The position numbers were made by a program, and so were the translations under genes. Source: Aquimarina megaterium XH134 (GTDB lineage: Bacteria; Bacteroidota; Bacteroidia; Flavobacteriales; Flavobacteriaceae). Taken from it: 64,000 nt of DNA. The DNA lies in contig NZ_JACB01000010.1 of NCBI RefSeq assembly GCF_000520975.1, forward strand, positions 114,909-178,908, in the 5' to 3' direction. This document shows positions 27,026 through 35,793 of this stretch, piece by piece. The notes under the pieces are model-generated. The model saw nothing but the letters and a program-made list of their open reading frames with translations. It did no database searches and was not told where the DNA came from. Positions within the stretch are counted from its first letter, which is position 1. Each line of letters begins with the position of its first letter.

Positions 27026-28330
27026 ATGAGACAAATTTTTCTAATGACTTTCGTCCTGTTCTATTCATTTAATGTGTCGGCGCAAGGAGATATACTACCT
27101 ACTACAGATAAAAAAAGATTAGATTTTGCCAAAACCTATTTTGAATTGGGCGGAAACTTGCTCCCATCATTTACAGGGAAACGGCTCTCGGGAAATGAAC
27201 TTATTAGTTTTAAACATCCAGAAACTCTAAATACAACCTTATATTGGGGTGGCTTTCATTTTTGGGGACATGCAGAATTCTACGTATCCTTTCCTTTAAA
27301 ACAGTTTAATCTTAAATCGAATGAAGAAACAGATGTAGAATTTACACATTATACCATTACAGGTGCCCGGTTTTTGCCTTGGGCATATCGAGAAAATAAA
27401 CTCAGACCTTATGTTGGTATTGGTTGGTCTGCGTTAGATTTTAAACAAATTGTAAAGCCAGATGAAGATCAGCCTAAACTTGAAAAAAACTTTGCATGGA
27501 CTGCCGATGCCGGAGTATTATATGGATACAAAAATTTTACAGCTAGATTAGGAGTCAACTATTATCCTGATAACGTATGGAATTACCCCATATCCAAAAC
27601 TGAATTTCAAAAGATTAAGACTCCAAATTTTAGTTTACAACTAGGGCTACTCTATGCGATGGATCTTACCAAAGATAATGGAGATCCTACTATTAATAAA
27701 AGATGGAACAGTTATCCAGAAGTTTCAAGCCTGGGCTATAATGCTTCAAGTTTTGGTGATTTTTTTGCTGCTGTCGGACCCTCTGTTTCTTTTTCTCTAG
27801 CAGAATCTGAATACAACAATAGTGAATACCCATACCTAAATAAAAAACAAGCATCTGGCGGCTATTTTGATATTGCTTTGGGATATCAGTTTAATACTGC
27901 TAATATGTTTACAGCAGTATCGTTTAGAAATCCAAAATTTGAACAACAAGCATATGGAACCAGGCAAACCATTAAGAAAACTTCTATCGCATTAGAAACA
28001 GCTAAATTCTTAACCGATTATACTGGTTTTGCACCTTTTATCGGTTTAAATGTAGCCTATGATCATATCAAATATTCAGAAATTACAGATGAGGGAAGCA
28101 AAAAACTAACATTTAATAAAATTGAACCTGGTATCACTATTGGATGGGATATCGTTCCCGGGAAATCCGAAGAGTATTTAATTTTAAGAACAAATTTACG
28201 TTGGTATCCTCTCTCTTCTTTCGAAGTAGATGGGAAAAAATTTAATTTTAATCAATTAGAATACAATTTAATACAACTTGTTTTTTACCCCGAACGATTT
28301 TTGAGATCTAAAAAGAACATTTTTAAGTAA
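27026..28330 (+). CDS. Outer-membrane beta-barrel protein of unknown function
   Basis: A 434-residue protein with signal peptide MRQIFLMTFVLFYSFNVSAQ. Alternating aromatic/hydrophobic strands (YVSFPLKQF, RPYVGIGWSALDF, FAPFIGLNVAYDH) and a final aromatic-rich strand (YNLIQLVFYPERF) suggest a barrel. Two related halves are possible: each contains a ...PYVGIGWSA / FIGLNVAYD-type block. It is followed by a hairpin terminator. Function is unknown. Confidence 0.7.
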   Translation: MRQIFLMTFVLFYSFNVSAQGDILPTTDKKRLDFAKTYFELGGNLLPSFTGKRLSGNELISFKHPETLNTTLYWGGFHFWGHAEFYVSFPLKQFNLKSNEETDVEFTHYTITGARFLPWAYRENKLRPYVGIGWSALDFKQIVKPDEDQPKLEKNFAWTADAGVLYGYKNFTARLGVNYYPDNVWNYPISKTEFQKIKTPNFSLQLGLLYAMDLTKDNGDPTINKRWNSYPEVSSLGYNASSFGDFFAAVGPSVSFSLAESEYNNSEYPYLNKKQASGGYFDIALGYQFNTANMFTAVSFRNPKFEQQAYGTRQTIKKTSIALETAKFLTDYTGFAPFIGLNVAYDHIKYSEITDEGSKKLTFNKIEPGITIGWDIVPGKSEEYLILRTNLRWYPLSSFEVDGKKFNFNQLEYNLIQLVFYPERFLRSKKNIFK

Positions 28331-28402
28331 CCTAATAAAACTTTCTTTAGTACACGATAAAAAACAAACCAACAAATATTTAAAATTATACGTTTTATTA
28401 GA

Positions 28403-28434
28403 CCCCACAGGTTTTAAAAACCTGTGAGGTTTTG
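28403..28434 (+). terminator. Intrinsic terminator after the barrel gene
   Basis: CCCCACAGGTTTT (28403-28415) pairs with AAAACCTGTGAGG (28417-28429) with one mismatch, and TTTT follows. This CACAGGTTTT...AAAACCTGTG form recurs in flavobacterial terminators. Confidence 0.75.
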
Positions 28435-28520
28435 ATAATAAATTAACGATATACTTAATTGGATCAAGAATAGTTATTTTTTGTCATGTACTGAGAAAAT
28501 TTTCAAATCAGAAAGTATAC

Positions 28521-28536
28521 TGACATAGGGTTGTCA
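28521..28536 (+). promoter_or_regulatory. TGACA-N6-TGTCA operator upstream of the VOC gene
   Basis: TGACATAGGGTTGTCA has palindromic arms TGACA/TGTCA. The identical 16 bp occurs at 31589 upstream of the GyrI-like gene. In both places an AT-rich TTTATTTTT box follows, so it probably overlaps or sits just upstream of the promoter. The cognate regulator is not identified in the window. Confidence 0.6.
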
Positions 28537-28578
28537 TTCCTCCACTTTATTTTTACTTCGAAATAAATAAAAGTAGAA

Positions 28579-28920
28579 ATGAAAAATAATAAAATAAACT
28601 TTATAGAATTACAAGCAATAGATTTAAATGAAATCAAAAAATTCTATGGTAATACTTTTGGTTGGACCTTTACAGATTATGGAGATCAATACTGTGATTT
28701 TCATCAAGCGGGAATTGATGGAGGATTTGCCAAAGTAGAAAAAATTAGTACAGGAGGTACTCTAGTTGTTTTATATCATGATGACTTATCACATGTATTA
28801 GAAAATGTGCGAAAAAATGGTGGAAAAATATCCAAGGAAGTATTTTCCTTTCCTGGTGGGAGTCGATTTGAGTTTATAGATCCCAGCGGAAATAAACTGG
28901 CAGTTTGGACAGATAAGTAA
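28579..28920 (+). CDS. VOC-family (glyoxalase/bleomycin-resistance-like) protein
   Basis: A 113-residue single-domain VOC protein. NFIELQAIDLNEIKKFYGNTFGW opens the first beta-alpha-beta-beta-beta unit, and PGGSRFEFIDPSGNKLAVW closes the second. His/Glu positions expected for metal are only partly present (Glu in RFEFIDPSGN). VOC proteins bind metals or antibiotics, or isomerise small molecules; no substrate is evident. It is preceded by the TGACA-N6-TGTCA box and followed 30 bp later by an azoreductase-like gene. Confidence 0.85.
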   Translation: MKNNKINFIELQAIDLNEIKKFYGNTFGWTFTDYGDQYCDFHQAGIDGGFAKVEKISTGGTLVVLYHDDLSHVLENVRKNGGKISKEVFSFPGGSRFEFIDPSGNKLAVWTDK

Positions 28921-28950
28921 AAAGAATAGATATAAAATAAAAAACATATA

Positions 28951-29556
28951 ATGAAAAAAACATTAGTGGTAAGCTACGCACCAAGAAAAGGGTCTTATAC
29001 GAAGCAATTGGTTGATGAATTTATTAAACTAGCCGATAGCAAAACAGAAATTACATTTTTAGATTTAGTGGCTTCTCCGCCAGATTTATTGCTTGGTGAT
29101 AATCTAAATTTAATATTGTACGGAGGACAACCAGAATATACAACTGAAGAAAAAGAAAGACTTTCAAATCATTTTCAATTAATCCAACAGGTATTAGATG
29201 CAGATAACATTGTATTAGCTTCTCCTATGTATAATTTCTCGTTGCCAGCTACAGTAAAAGCCTGGATTGATACTATAGTAGTTATTAATAAAACATTTGC
29301 AGTTACAGAAGATGGTAATTATAAAGGGCTTTGTGAAGGGAAAAAAGCATTAGTATTAGCAGTAGCTGGGGGAGATTATTCTGAAGAAACAATTGATGAA
29401 TACTTTTCTCCAACTATTAAAAGAAATTTTGAATTTATAGGAATTCCTTCTCAACAAATTTCTGCTTTTGGAGTAACTCAGTACCAAGAAAAAGTAGATA
29501 CTATTATTTCAAATGCAAAAGCTGAAATTGAGAAAGTAGTAGAGCAGTGGTACTAA
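28951..29556 (+). CDS. FMN-dependent NAD(P)H oxidoreductase, azoreductase-like
   Basis: A 201-residue flavodoxin-fold protein. The N-terminal phosphate-binding loop SYAPRKGSYTKQLV and the FMN-site motif SPMYNFSLPATVKAWID (about residue 90-106) match the AzoR/NAD(P)H dehydrogenase family; the later VAGGDY segment also fits. It would reduce quinones or azo compounds with FMN as cofactor. It probably shares the message with the VOC gene 30 bp upstream. Confidence 0.87.
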   Translation: MKKTLVVSYAPRKGSYTKQLVDEFIKLADSKTEITFLDLVASPPDLLLGDNLNLILYGGQPEYTTEEKERLSNHFQLIQQVLDADNIVLASPMYNFSLPATVKAWIDTIVVINKTFAVTEDGNYKGLCEGKKALVLAVAGGDYSEETIDEYFSPTIKRNFEFIGIPSQQISAFGVTQYQEKVDTIISNAKAEIEKVVEQWY

Positions 29557-29577
29557 ACCATTATTAGGCTTGGTGTA

Positions 29578-29623
29578 ACATAATTGAAAGTTTTTAATCT
29601 ATACATAAAACTTTCAATTATGT
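29578..29623 (+). promoter_or_regulatory. 17-bp perfect hairpin enclosing the M16 start codon
   Basis: ACATAATTGAAAGTTTT (29578-29594) and AAAACTTTCAATTATGT (29607-29623) are exact complements around a 12-nt loop. The right arm contains the ATG at 29620. It could act as a terminator for the azoreductase gene, or could hide the M16 start codon in the RNA. Confidence 0.6.
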
Positions 29624-30957
29624 CAAATAAACGATCTAAAGTATTTTTTTGCGCATTGCTTTTTCATATTGTAGTTTCCTTAAGTTCTTATGGTCAGACT
29701 GATTCACTGTTATTAAACTACGAACAGTATACCTTAAAAAACGGACTTGATGTTATATTACAACCCGATCCGAATGTAGAAGATGTTTCTGTAGAGTTTT
29801 GGCTTCGCAAGGGAATTAGTATGGATAAACCTAATCAGTATGGTTTTGCTCATTTTTTTGAACACGTTATGCCATTTGGTATCATGGATAGTCTTAAACG
29901 TGCCAAATTGAAAACCTATCGAACAGGGAGTAATGCACAGGTTAAAAAGGATTATACTCGATTTTATGTAAAAGTAAAACCAAAAGGAGTTCGCCTTGCT
30001 TTAGCAATGGTAGCCGGACGATTAAAAGCAGGGACTGATCGTATTACAGAAAAGCGAGTAGAATTTCAAAGAAAAAGAGTACTGTCTGAAATTAGTAGAA
30101 ATGCCAGAAATCCACAATGGAGCGCACCAGGAGGAATGGCGATTTATACAGGTACCTTTGGTAAAAACCACCCTTATGGCAGTAGTGGGTATGGGGTAAT
30201 CGAAAATAACAAGAATTTTAAACTAAAAGAGTTTAAAGAACGCTATAACGAAATTGTATATGCAGATAACACAGTGCTTTTTCTGGTGGGTAATTTTGAT
30301 ATAGAAGATGTTAAAAAACAAATAGGCGTATATTTCAAAAACCTTCCATCAAAAGTAAGAGATCACAAAATAATAAAGCAGGCAAAACATGTAGAAGAAA
30401 ATATAACGATGAAAGCTCCTCACCCTAAGGATACTATACAAACAATGGTGTTTTCTTGGGCAGTACCCAAATGGGGATCTCGTGATGATGGTACTTTAAA
30501 ACTTATTGCAACTATACTCGATACTCGTCTTAATGACAAAAGTCGTTTTCCAAAATCATTTATAAAAAATACGGTGTCTACAGATATGTATGAGTTTGCA
30601 GGGCAATTTGCTATACGTACTACTTTTACTGCTGTAAAAGATAGTACACAAATAGAACACCTCGTTTTGGATAAAGTAAATAAATTTATAGAAACTGGAG
30701 TTACAAAAGCAGAACTAATAAATGCCAAACAAAGTGAAATTAACGACATAAAAGAAATGCAACAACGACTAGGTTTTCAATGGAGTAGGACAGAACTATT
30801 GGGAGAAAGTTTTTTGTTTACTGAAGACCCGGGATTTTATGTTAAGAGACTCGAAGAGCAATTACAACTAAACAGGGAGGATGTGAAAAAAGGAGCAGAA
30901 AAATGGCTGAAGCGAAAACCGTTTAGAGTATTATTTGTTTCAGACAAAAAAGAATAA
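29620..30957 (+). CDS. M16-family zinc metallopeptidase (single-half), secreted
   Basis: 445 residues from the ATG at 29620; a TTG 36 bp upstream is also open, but the ATG start puts the signal peptide (MSNKRSKVFFCALLFHIVVS) at the N-terminus. The inverted zinc motif HFFEH is at residues 78-82 and the distal Glu lies in KRVLSEISRN. Only one M16 half (about 450 residues) is present, so an active enzyme would need a partner or a homodimer. A conserved PYGSSGYG-type segment follows. Confidence 0.88.
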   Translation: MSNKRSKVFFCALLFHIVVSLSSYGQTDSLLLNYEQYTLKNGLDVILQPDPNVEDVSVEFWLRKGISMDKPNQYGFAHFFEHVMPFGIMDSLKRAKLKTYRTGSNAQVKKDYTRFYVKVKPKGVRLALAMVAGRLKAGTDRITEKRVEFQRKRVLSEISRNARNPQWSAPGGMAIYTGTFGKNHPYGSSGYGVIENNKNFKLKEFKERYNEIVYADNTVLFLVGNFDIEDVKKQIGVYFKNLPSKVRDHKIIKQAKHVEENITMKAPHPKDTIQTMVFSWAVPKWGSRDDGTLKLIATILDTRLNDKSRFPKSFIKNTVSTDMYEFAGQFAIRTTFTAVKDSTQIEHLVLDKVNKFIETGVTKAELINAKQSEINDIKEMQQRLGFQWSRTELLGESFLFTEDPGFYVKRLEEQLQLNREDVKKGAEKWLKRKPFRVLFVSDKKE

Positions 30958-31009
30958 GTGTTTTTTATGAATTCGATAGCATCTTGTTTCAGTATTTTAG
31001 CGGTGTAGT

Positions 31010-31564
31010 ATGAACAATACAAGAGAAATGCTGATACAAAACTATCAACCCGGTTGGGCTCATGATTTTAATAGTATTAAAGAAGTGATTAAAGAGGTGC
31101 TTTGGGATACAGAAATTACAATCGAACATGTTGGCAGTACTGCGGTTAAAGACTTAGCAGCAAAACCTATTATTGATATCGATATTGTCTACGGTAAAAA
31201 TATGTCTTTTAAAACAATACAAAGAGAATTAGAAAAACTGGGGTATTATCACAATGGGGATCAGGGAATAAAAGAAAGAGAAGCTTTTAAACGGAAAAAA
31301 ACAGATACGAAGCATTCTGTATTAGATTTTATCACACATCACCTTTATGTTTGTCCGGTTCATAGTAGAGAATTGCATAGACATATACTGTTTAGAGATT
31401 ATTTGATAAAGAATACAAACGAAAGAGAAGCATACCAAAAAATTAAACTCGAAATAGCCAAAAAAGCAAACCAAGATAAAAAAGTATATGCCAAACTGAA
31501 GGAGACTATGGCAAAGGAATTTATTGAATCTGTTCTTGAAAAAGCTAGAGAAGAGAATACATAA
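31010..31564 (+). CDS. GrpB-family (nucleotidyltransferase-fold) protein
   Basis: A 184-residue protein. IEHVGSTAVKDLAAKPIIDIDIVY is the signature of the GrpB family (HVGSTAV...KPIIDI), which has a nucleotidyltransferase-like fold. HHLYVCPVHSRELHRHILFRDYL is also family-typical. Function is unknown. It lies 50 bp after the M16 gene on the same strand. Confidence 0.88.
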   Translation: MNNTREMLIQNYQPGWAHDFNSIKEVIKEVLWDTEITIEHVGSTAVKDLAAKPIIDIDIVYGKNMSFKTIQRELEKLGYYHNGDQGIKEREAFKRKKTDTKHSVLDFITHHLYVCPVHSRELHRHILFRDYLIKNTNEREAYQKIKLEIAKKANQDKKVYAKLKETMAKEFIESVLEKAREENT

Positions 31565-31588
31565 AATACGATCATACATGAATACTGT

Positions 31589-31623
31589 TGACATAGGGTT
31601 GTCATCATTGCGTTTTATTTTTG
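31589..31623 (+). promoter_or_regulatory. TGACA-N6-TGTCA operator and -7 box of the GyrI-like gene
   Basis: The 16-bp operator TGACATAGGGTTGTCA (31589-31604) is identical to the one at 28521. TATTTTTG (31616-31623) matches TAnnTTTG and lies 11 bp after it, so a bound protein would cover the -33 region. Confidence 0.6.
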
Positions 31624-31671
31624 TTTTATACGATTAGTTTAATTTGTAAATGGTATACTAAAAGAGAGTAC

Positions 31672-32307
31672 ATGATGAAGCACGAATGGAGAAAAAAGGA
31701 AAAAGGAGTGTATATACCCAAAAACTCTCCCGAAATCATTGAGATTCCCGAATACAATTTTCTTACTATCGAGGGAGAAGGTAACCCTAATAATGAATTC
31801 TTTTCAGAATATATTGGTGTTCTGTATGCGGTTTCATACGCGATAAAAATGGGATTAAAAAAACAAGAAACTATACCCAAAGGGTATTTTGATTATACTG
31901 TTTATCCACTAGAAGGGGTTTGGGATATTAATGAAGAAGCAAAGAATACATACAAAGGTACTATTGATAAAGATGACCTGGTTTTTAAATTAATGATCAG
32001 GCAACCCGGTTTTGTTGATGATGAATTAGCAAAATACATGATTGATCAAACCAAGAAAAAGAAACCTCATGTGTTATTAGAAAAAGTAAGATTTGAGAAA
32101 ATAACAGAAGGCAAATGTATCCAAATGATGCATTTGGGAAGTTATGACGACGAACCCAAAAGTTTTAAAGTGATGGAAGAATTTGCTGAAAAAGAACATC
32201 TTTATAGACCGTCTAAAGTGCATAGAGAAATTTACCTATCCGATTTTAGAAAAGTACCTGCCGAAAAACTAAAAACAGTTTTACGATTTAAAGTAGTTTC
32301 AAAATAA
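31672..32307 (+). CDS. GyrI-like small-molecule-binding protein
   Basis: About 211 residues from the ATG at 31672, preceded by AAAGAGAG, a plausible ribosome site; another ATG follows directly, and a longer frame from 31621 would run through the promoter. IIEIPEYNFLTIEGEGNPNN and GKCIQMMHLGSYDDEPKSF match the SHV/GyrI-like domain that binds drugs or other small hydrophobics. No DNA-binding domain is fused. It shares an operator with the VOC gene, so both probably respond to the same signal. Confidence 0.85.
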   Translation: MMKHEWRKKEKGVYIPKNSPEIIEIPEYNFLTIEGEGNPNNEFFSEYIGVLYAVSYAIKMGLKKQETIPKGYFDYTVYPLEGVWDINEEAKNTYKGTIDKDDLVFKLMIRQPGFVDDELAKYMIDQTKKKKPHVLLEKVRFEKITEGKCIQMMHLGSYDDEPKSFKVMEEFAEKEHLYRPSKVHREIYLSDFRKVPAEKLKTVLRFKVVSK

Positions 32308-32359
32308 TTTATATATAACACAAAACATTATTCTCTAAATTAAAAAGCTTGAGGATACA

Positions 32360-33133
32360 TTATGGAGTTATAATATAATTTACTTTATCAACCCCCGTGT
32401 TTCCGGTAACTGGATGATAGGCATATACAATGAGCTCATAACTTCCTGTAGTGTCTATATTGATTGTGCCTTCAAACAGATTAGGTGAATTGACGATAAG
32501 ATCTATTTCATCAATTTTGGCACCGTCTTTTTTTAGGATTCCTTTTACTTCTATTTGATTGGCATCCCAAAGACCACCATCACTAATAGTACAACCACAC
32601 ATCATTACAATATTAGATTGTACAGCAATACTTTTTTTGTCGAGAGCTTTTAAAGAGATAAACTGATGTGTTCTTGGAGTCAAAATGTCAACCACAAAAC
32701 CAGGAATCTCGATTACAATTCCATCTCCCAAAATATCTTTTCCAGGAATTATCCATAACGCTGTTGATGCGTTTACTGTTGCTTGTTTTTTATTTACAGG
32801 AGCAAATACCTCTATGGTTACAAAAACAGGTTCTGATATATCTAATTCTGCTAGAAATCCAGAGGTCTTATCGTCTGTAATCTTTACATTTCTTTTTTGC
32901 GGTGTTTTCATGATCAGGGTTGTATTTCCTGTACCACCGCTGGTTTTACCTTGAGAGAGAATCTCGCCTGTGAGCTGATTACGTATAATGATATAAGCAC
33001 CCCCGATAGAGTTACCGATAAATTTTGCATCTTTTGCTTTTGCTCTTACCATGACTTTGGTAGGGATAGCAAATGCAGTATAACTAAAAAGAGTTACTAA
33101 AACGGTCAATATTATTTTTTGGATCATGATCAT
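32360..33133 (-). CDS. Secreted protein of unknown function
   Basis: 257 residues (a start two codons later is equally possible). The signal peptide MIMIQKIILTVLVTLFSYTAFA is clear. The body is beta-rich with Ig-like spacing; the C-terminus INIDTTGSYELIVYAYHPVTG resembles an adhesin or carboxypeptidase-like beta-sandwich. One CGC motif (MMCGCTISDGG) is present mid-protein. No family was recognised. Convergent with 31672 and upstream of a 290-bp gap. Confidence 0.6.
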   Translation of the reverse strand: MIMIQKIILTVLVTLFSYTAFAIPTKVMVRAKAKDAKFIGNSIGGAYIIIRNQLTGEILSQGKTSGGTGNTTLIMKTPQKRNVKITDDKTSGFLAELDISEPVFVTIEVFAPVNKKQATVNASTALWIIPGKDILGDGIVIEIPGFVVDILTPRTHQFISLKALDKKSIAVQSNIVMMCGCTISDGGLWDANQIEVKGILKKDGAKIDEIDLIVNSPNLFEGTINIDTTGSYELIVYAYHPVTGNTGVDKVNYIITP

Positions 33134-33268
33134 TTGTATTTTGTAGTGAATGCAGGTATGGTTTCTTATAGCTGATCAAAAATAATAAAGATTATAGCAA
33201 AGCGATATGTGTAACAGCTATAAAAATATCTTAAACTTATATCTCTTTTATCATAAGTATAATTGTTA

Positions 33269-33314
33269 TATCAAGTACTTTTTTGAAGCGTAGCATAAAA
33301 AAAGTACCTTGATA
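33269..33314. repeat. Inverted repeat in the 33134-33423 gap
   Basis: TATCAAGTACTTTTTT (33269-33284) pairs with AAAAAAAGTACCTTGATA (33297-33314) with one bulged base. It lies between divergent genes and could be a transcription stop or structural element; nothing else was recognised in the gap. Confidence 0.5.
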
Positions 33315-33423
33315 AGTTTGGTCTGAGTTTGTTAAAATACTATATCACAGTATATCTCGAGATGCTATTGTAACAAAACCTGTAATGAGTCGTCGACACT
33401 AATACATCAAAAAACGTATCGTA

Positions 33424-34128
33424 ATGAATTCAAATCAAAAAACAGGAAGAATTGCAGGATTACTATTTCTTACCATCATAGCCGCTGGCATGTTTGCAGA
33501 ATTTTTTGTTCGCCAAAAGATTTTTGTGACCGATGATCCAGCTACGACTGCAGCTAATATTGCTAATAACGGGTGGTTATATCGACTAGGAATTGTTAGT
33601 GATTTGGTGATGATTCTTGCATTTTTCTTCTATCCATTAGTTTTGGATAGAGTGTTTAAGCATGTTAATAAAGAGTTGTCCAGACTTATGGTATCGTCGG
33701 TCATGATCTCTGTGGCGATATTATGTGTAACAATGCTTGCAATGATAGCACCATTGTTACTAACTAGTGGGGCTAATTATATGGAAGGGTTTACTACTAA
33801 TCAGATAAACGGTTTGGTTACGTTCTTTCTAAAACTACATACCAATGGTTACGTTATTTCACAGATATTTTATGGGTTGTATTTGTTTCCACTTGGGTAT
33901 ATGATTTTTAAATCTGGTCTTGCTCCAAAGATTATTGGTGTGTTGTTGATACTTGGGTGTATTGGTGATCAGATCGATGTTATTCGATATTTTCTTTTCC
34001 CGAATAGCGAGTCGGTATTATTAGAAAACATAACTATACCAGCAGACCTGGGTGAGATGTCACTATGTTTATGGTTATTGATTATGGGATTGCGAAATAG
34101 GAAAGTAGAAACCCAAAGTGTTGCTTAA
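33424..34128 (+). CDS. DUF4386-family membrane protein
   Basis: A 234-residue polytopic protein. NQKTGRIAGLLFLTIIAAGM at the start and ISQIFYGLYLFPLGYMIFKSG in the middle match DUF4386 proteins; about six hydrophobic helices are visible. There is no charged active-site motif. Function is unknown. Confidence 0.8.
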   Translation: MNSNQKTGRIAGLLFLTIIAAGMFAEFFVRQKIFVTDDPATTAANIANNGWLYRLGIVSDLVMILAFFFYPLVLDRVFKHVNKELSRLMVSSVMISVAILCVTMLAMIAPLLLTSGANYMEGFTTNQINGLVTFFLKLHTNGYVISQIFYGLYLFPLGYMIFKSGLAPKIIGVLLILGCIGDQIDVIRYFLFPNSESVLLENITIPADLGEMSLCLWLLIMGLRNRKVETQSVA

Positions 34129-34196
34129 TTACCAAAGGTATTAAAAGACATCGTTACCAAAAATTATTCAAACTGATTGAGTATGTAGTAGAAAAT

Positions 34197-34607
34197 CTAC
34201 TTAGAAGTTAGCTTAGATGCTGTTTTTAATTCAATATTTATTAGTATAATTAAAATAATGATTTCTACTATAATATATCCCCAACCAAAAACAGTTATTT
34301 TCTGGTAATGTTGAAACGTTACACCTATTGAAATAAAGCAATATATAAGATTCATCAAAGCAATAGCAGTTAAAAAATACCTCTGGTTTTTCTTAACTCT
34401 TAGGTAGCAATACAAATCATAGAGCGCAAAAAAGCAAGGAAAAAAAGCAAGAATGTAAAGTGCTTTTGCAGGAATCCCGAAAATGTTTTCGAGTTTCACT
34501 AAAACAACTCCTAATAAAAAAGCAGAAAGTAGTGCTCCTAAACCATCGATTAGAAAAAGTCGTTTAGGATGCACTACCATTTTATTGATAATCTGTCGAA
34601 AAACCAT
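34197..34607 (-). CDS. Small four-helix membrane protein
   Basis: A 136-residue protein with four hydrophobic stretches (about 22-42, 48-66, 78-96, 106-126). The N-terminus KMVVHPKRLFLIDGLGALLS and loops KKNQRYF are positively charged, so the N-terminus is probably cytoplasmic. No family was recognised. It has no co-directional neighbour within 180 bp. Confidence 0.55.
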   Translation of the reverse strand: MVFRQIINKMVVHPKRLFLIDGLGALLSAFLLGVVLVKLENIFGIPAKALYILAFFPCFFALYDLYCYLRVKKNQRYFLTAIALMNLIYCFISIGVTFQHYQKITVFGWGYIIVEIIILIILINIELKTASKLTSK

Positions 34608-34789
34608 AGTTTTCTTGTCGTATTTAGCTTAAATAGCTTTGTATACAGTATAACCTGTTTATACAAGTATACAAAGAAATACTATATAGAATAAAATCTA
34701 TTTGACAATTGTTAATAACCGATATTATCATACTATTACATCCGTTAGGTTTTCTATTATTCTTTTGCGAATAAAGGAATAGCTTAGGC

Positions 34790-35005
34790 TTAATTGTGCG
34801 TTTGTTTTCGATTAAAATATCGCCTTAGCACATAATTCCTTAAGATACTTAAAACAGTTAAGTAGATAGTTAGGATTATATTTTTACCAGAATTGTTTTC
34901 TATACCCAATATTGGAAATATAATATGCAATGAAATCATGGTGATACAAAAACCAATAGTTACATTCGCTAAACTTTCTATAAAAGATTGTTTTTTAGTT
35001 TGCAT
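34790..35005 (-). CDS. Small two-helix membrane protein, DUF7220-like
   Basis: A 71-residue protein: KKQSFIESLANVTIGFCITM then a second helix near 40-58 ending RNYVLRRYF. The pattern resembles small phage- and plasmid-borne DUF7220 proteins. Its start overlaps the end of the metallophosphoesterase gene by 11 bp, so translation is probably coupled. Role unknown. Confidence 0.55.
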   Translation of the reverse strand: MQTKKQSFIESLANVTIGFCITMISLHIIFPILGIENNSGKNIILTIYLTVLSILRNYVLRRYFNRKQTHN

Positions 35006-35717
35006 TGGGTAATAGCTTGATTTTTGAAGTTGTGTTATACTTATCTATTTCGATAACCCTGTAACCAAAAACAGTAGTGTTTATTTCTATAGTATTTAGA
35101 GTTTTCTCTACTTGATAAGAAACAGCAGGAGTAATGTGTTGCGTAATATTTTTGTGAAGTATAGTACTCTCCATATGATAATGTCCACAAAAAATGGTAA
35201 TATCATTAGAGCTACCTTCAAGTAAGGAAATCACATCTTCCCGGTTTTTGAGTTTTCCAATTTCATCGACTTTCAGGTTAAGACCAATAATGGGGTGATG
35301 TACAAAAATGATAATTGGGATTGTTGAAATAAGTTCTTTTTCAAGCCAAAGCAATTGTTTCTCATCAATTACTCCTTCAGAGGAATCTAAGTATATGAAT
35401 TTGTAATACTCTTTTATAGTGCTGCTGTATAATTTTTCTGAATCGTAATCTGCCCCTTTGTTATAATACTTTGAAATTTCAGAAAATGTATCATGATTTC
35501 CCAGAGTAATGGATAAGGATTTAGTTTTAAGTTGTTCGAAGAAATATGAGATCCCTTTGTTTTCGCCAATGTCTCCTGTACAAACAATCCGAGTAATCTT
35601 TTTATCTTCTATATCCTTTACAATACTGTCGAATTGTTTTCGAGCCAGTACACCATTTTTTAATGGGTATTCTTCATCTAAATGCAAATCGGTTATATGT
35701 GCTATTTTTTCATACAT
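34995..35717 (-). CDS. Calcineurin-like metallophosphoesterase
   Basis: 240 residues from ATG 35717 (MYEKIAHITDLHLDEEYPLK); eight more codons upstream are open. All five metallophosphoesterase blocks are present: DLHLD, CTGDIGEN, LGNHDTF, FVHHPIIG and FCGHYHMES. Metals bound are probably Fe/Mn. The CpdA/Icc branch hydrolyses cyclic nucleotides, but other substrates are possible. It overlaps the small membrane gene at its 3' end and follows an AraC gene. Confidence 0.88.
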   Translation of the reverse strand: MYEKIAHITDLHLDEEYPLKNGVLARKQFDSIVKDIEDKKITRIVCTGDIGENKGISYFFEQLKTKSLSITLGNHDTFSEISKYYNKGADYDSEKLYSSTIKEYYKFIYLDSSEGVIDEKQLLWLEKELISTIPIIIFVHHPIIGLNLKVDEIGKLKNREDVISLLEGSSNDITIFCGHYHMESTILHKNITQHITPAVSYQVEKTLNTIEINTTVFGYRVIEIDKYNTTSKIKLLPNAN

Positions 35718-35766
35718 AAATTTTTGTTTTAATGAGAACAAAAATAGATATGTACTGTATGATGGA

Positions 35767-35793
35767 TTTATAAAATCTTGCAGATTTTATAAA
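35767..35793. repeat. 12-bp perfect inverted repeat at the AraC stop codon
   Basis: TTTATAAAATCT / AGATTTTATAAA around TGC. It overlaps the AraC stop codon at 35787. The T-run lies on the plus-strand side, so it is not a standard terminator for the minus-strand genes, although an RNA hairpin would form. Confidence 0.5.
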
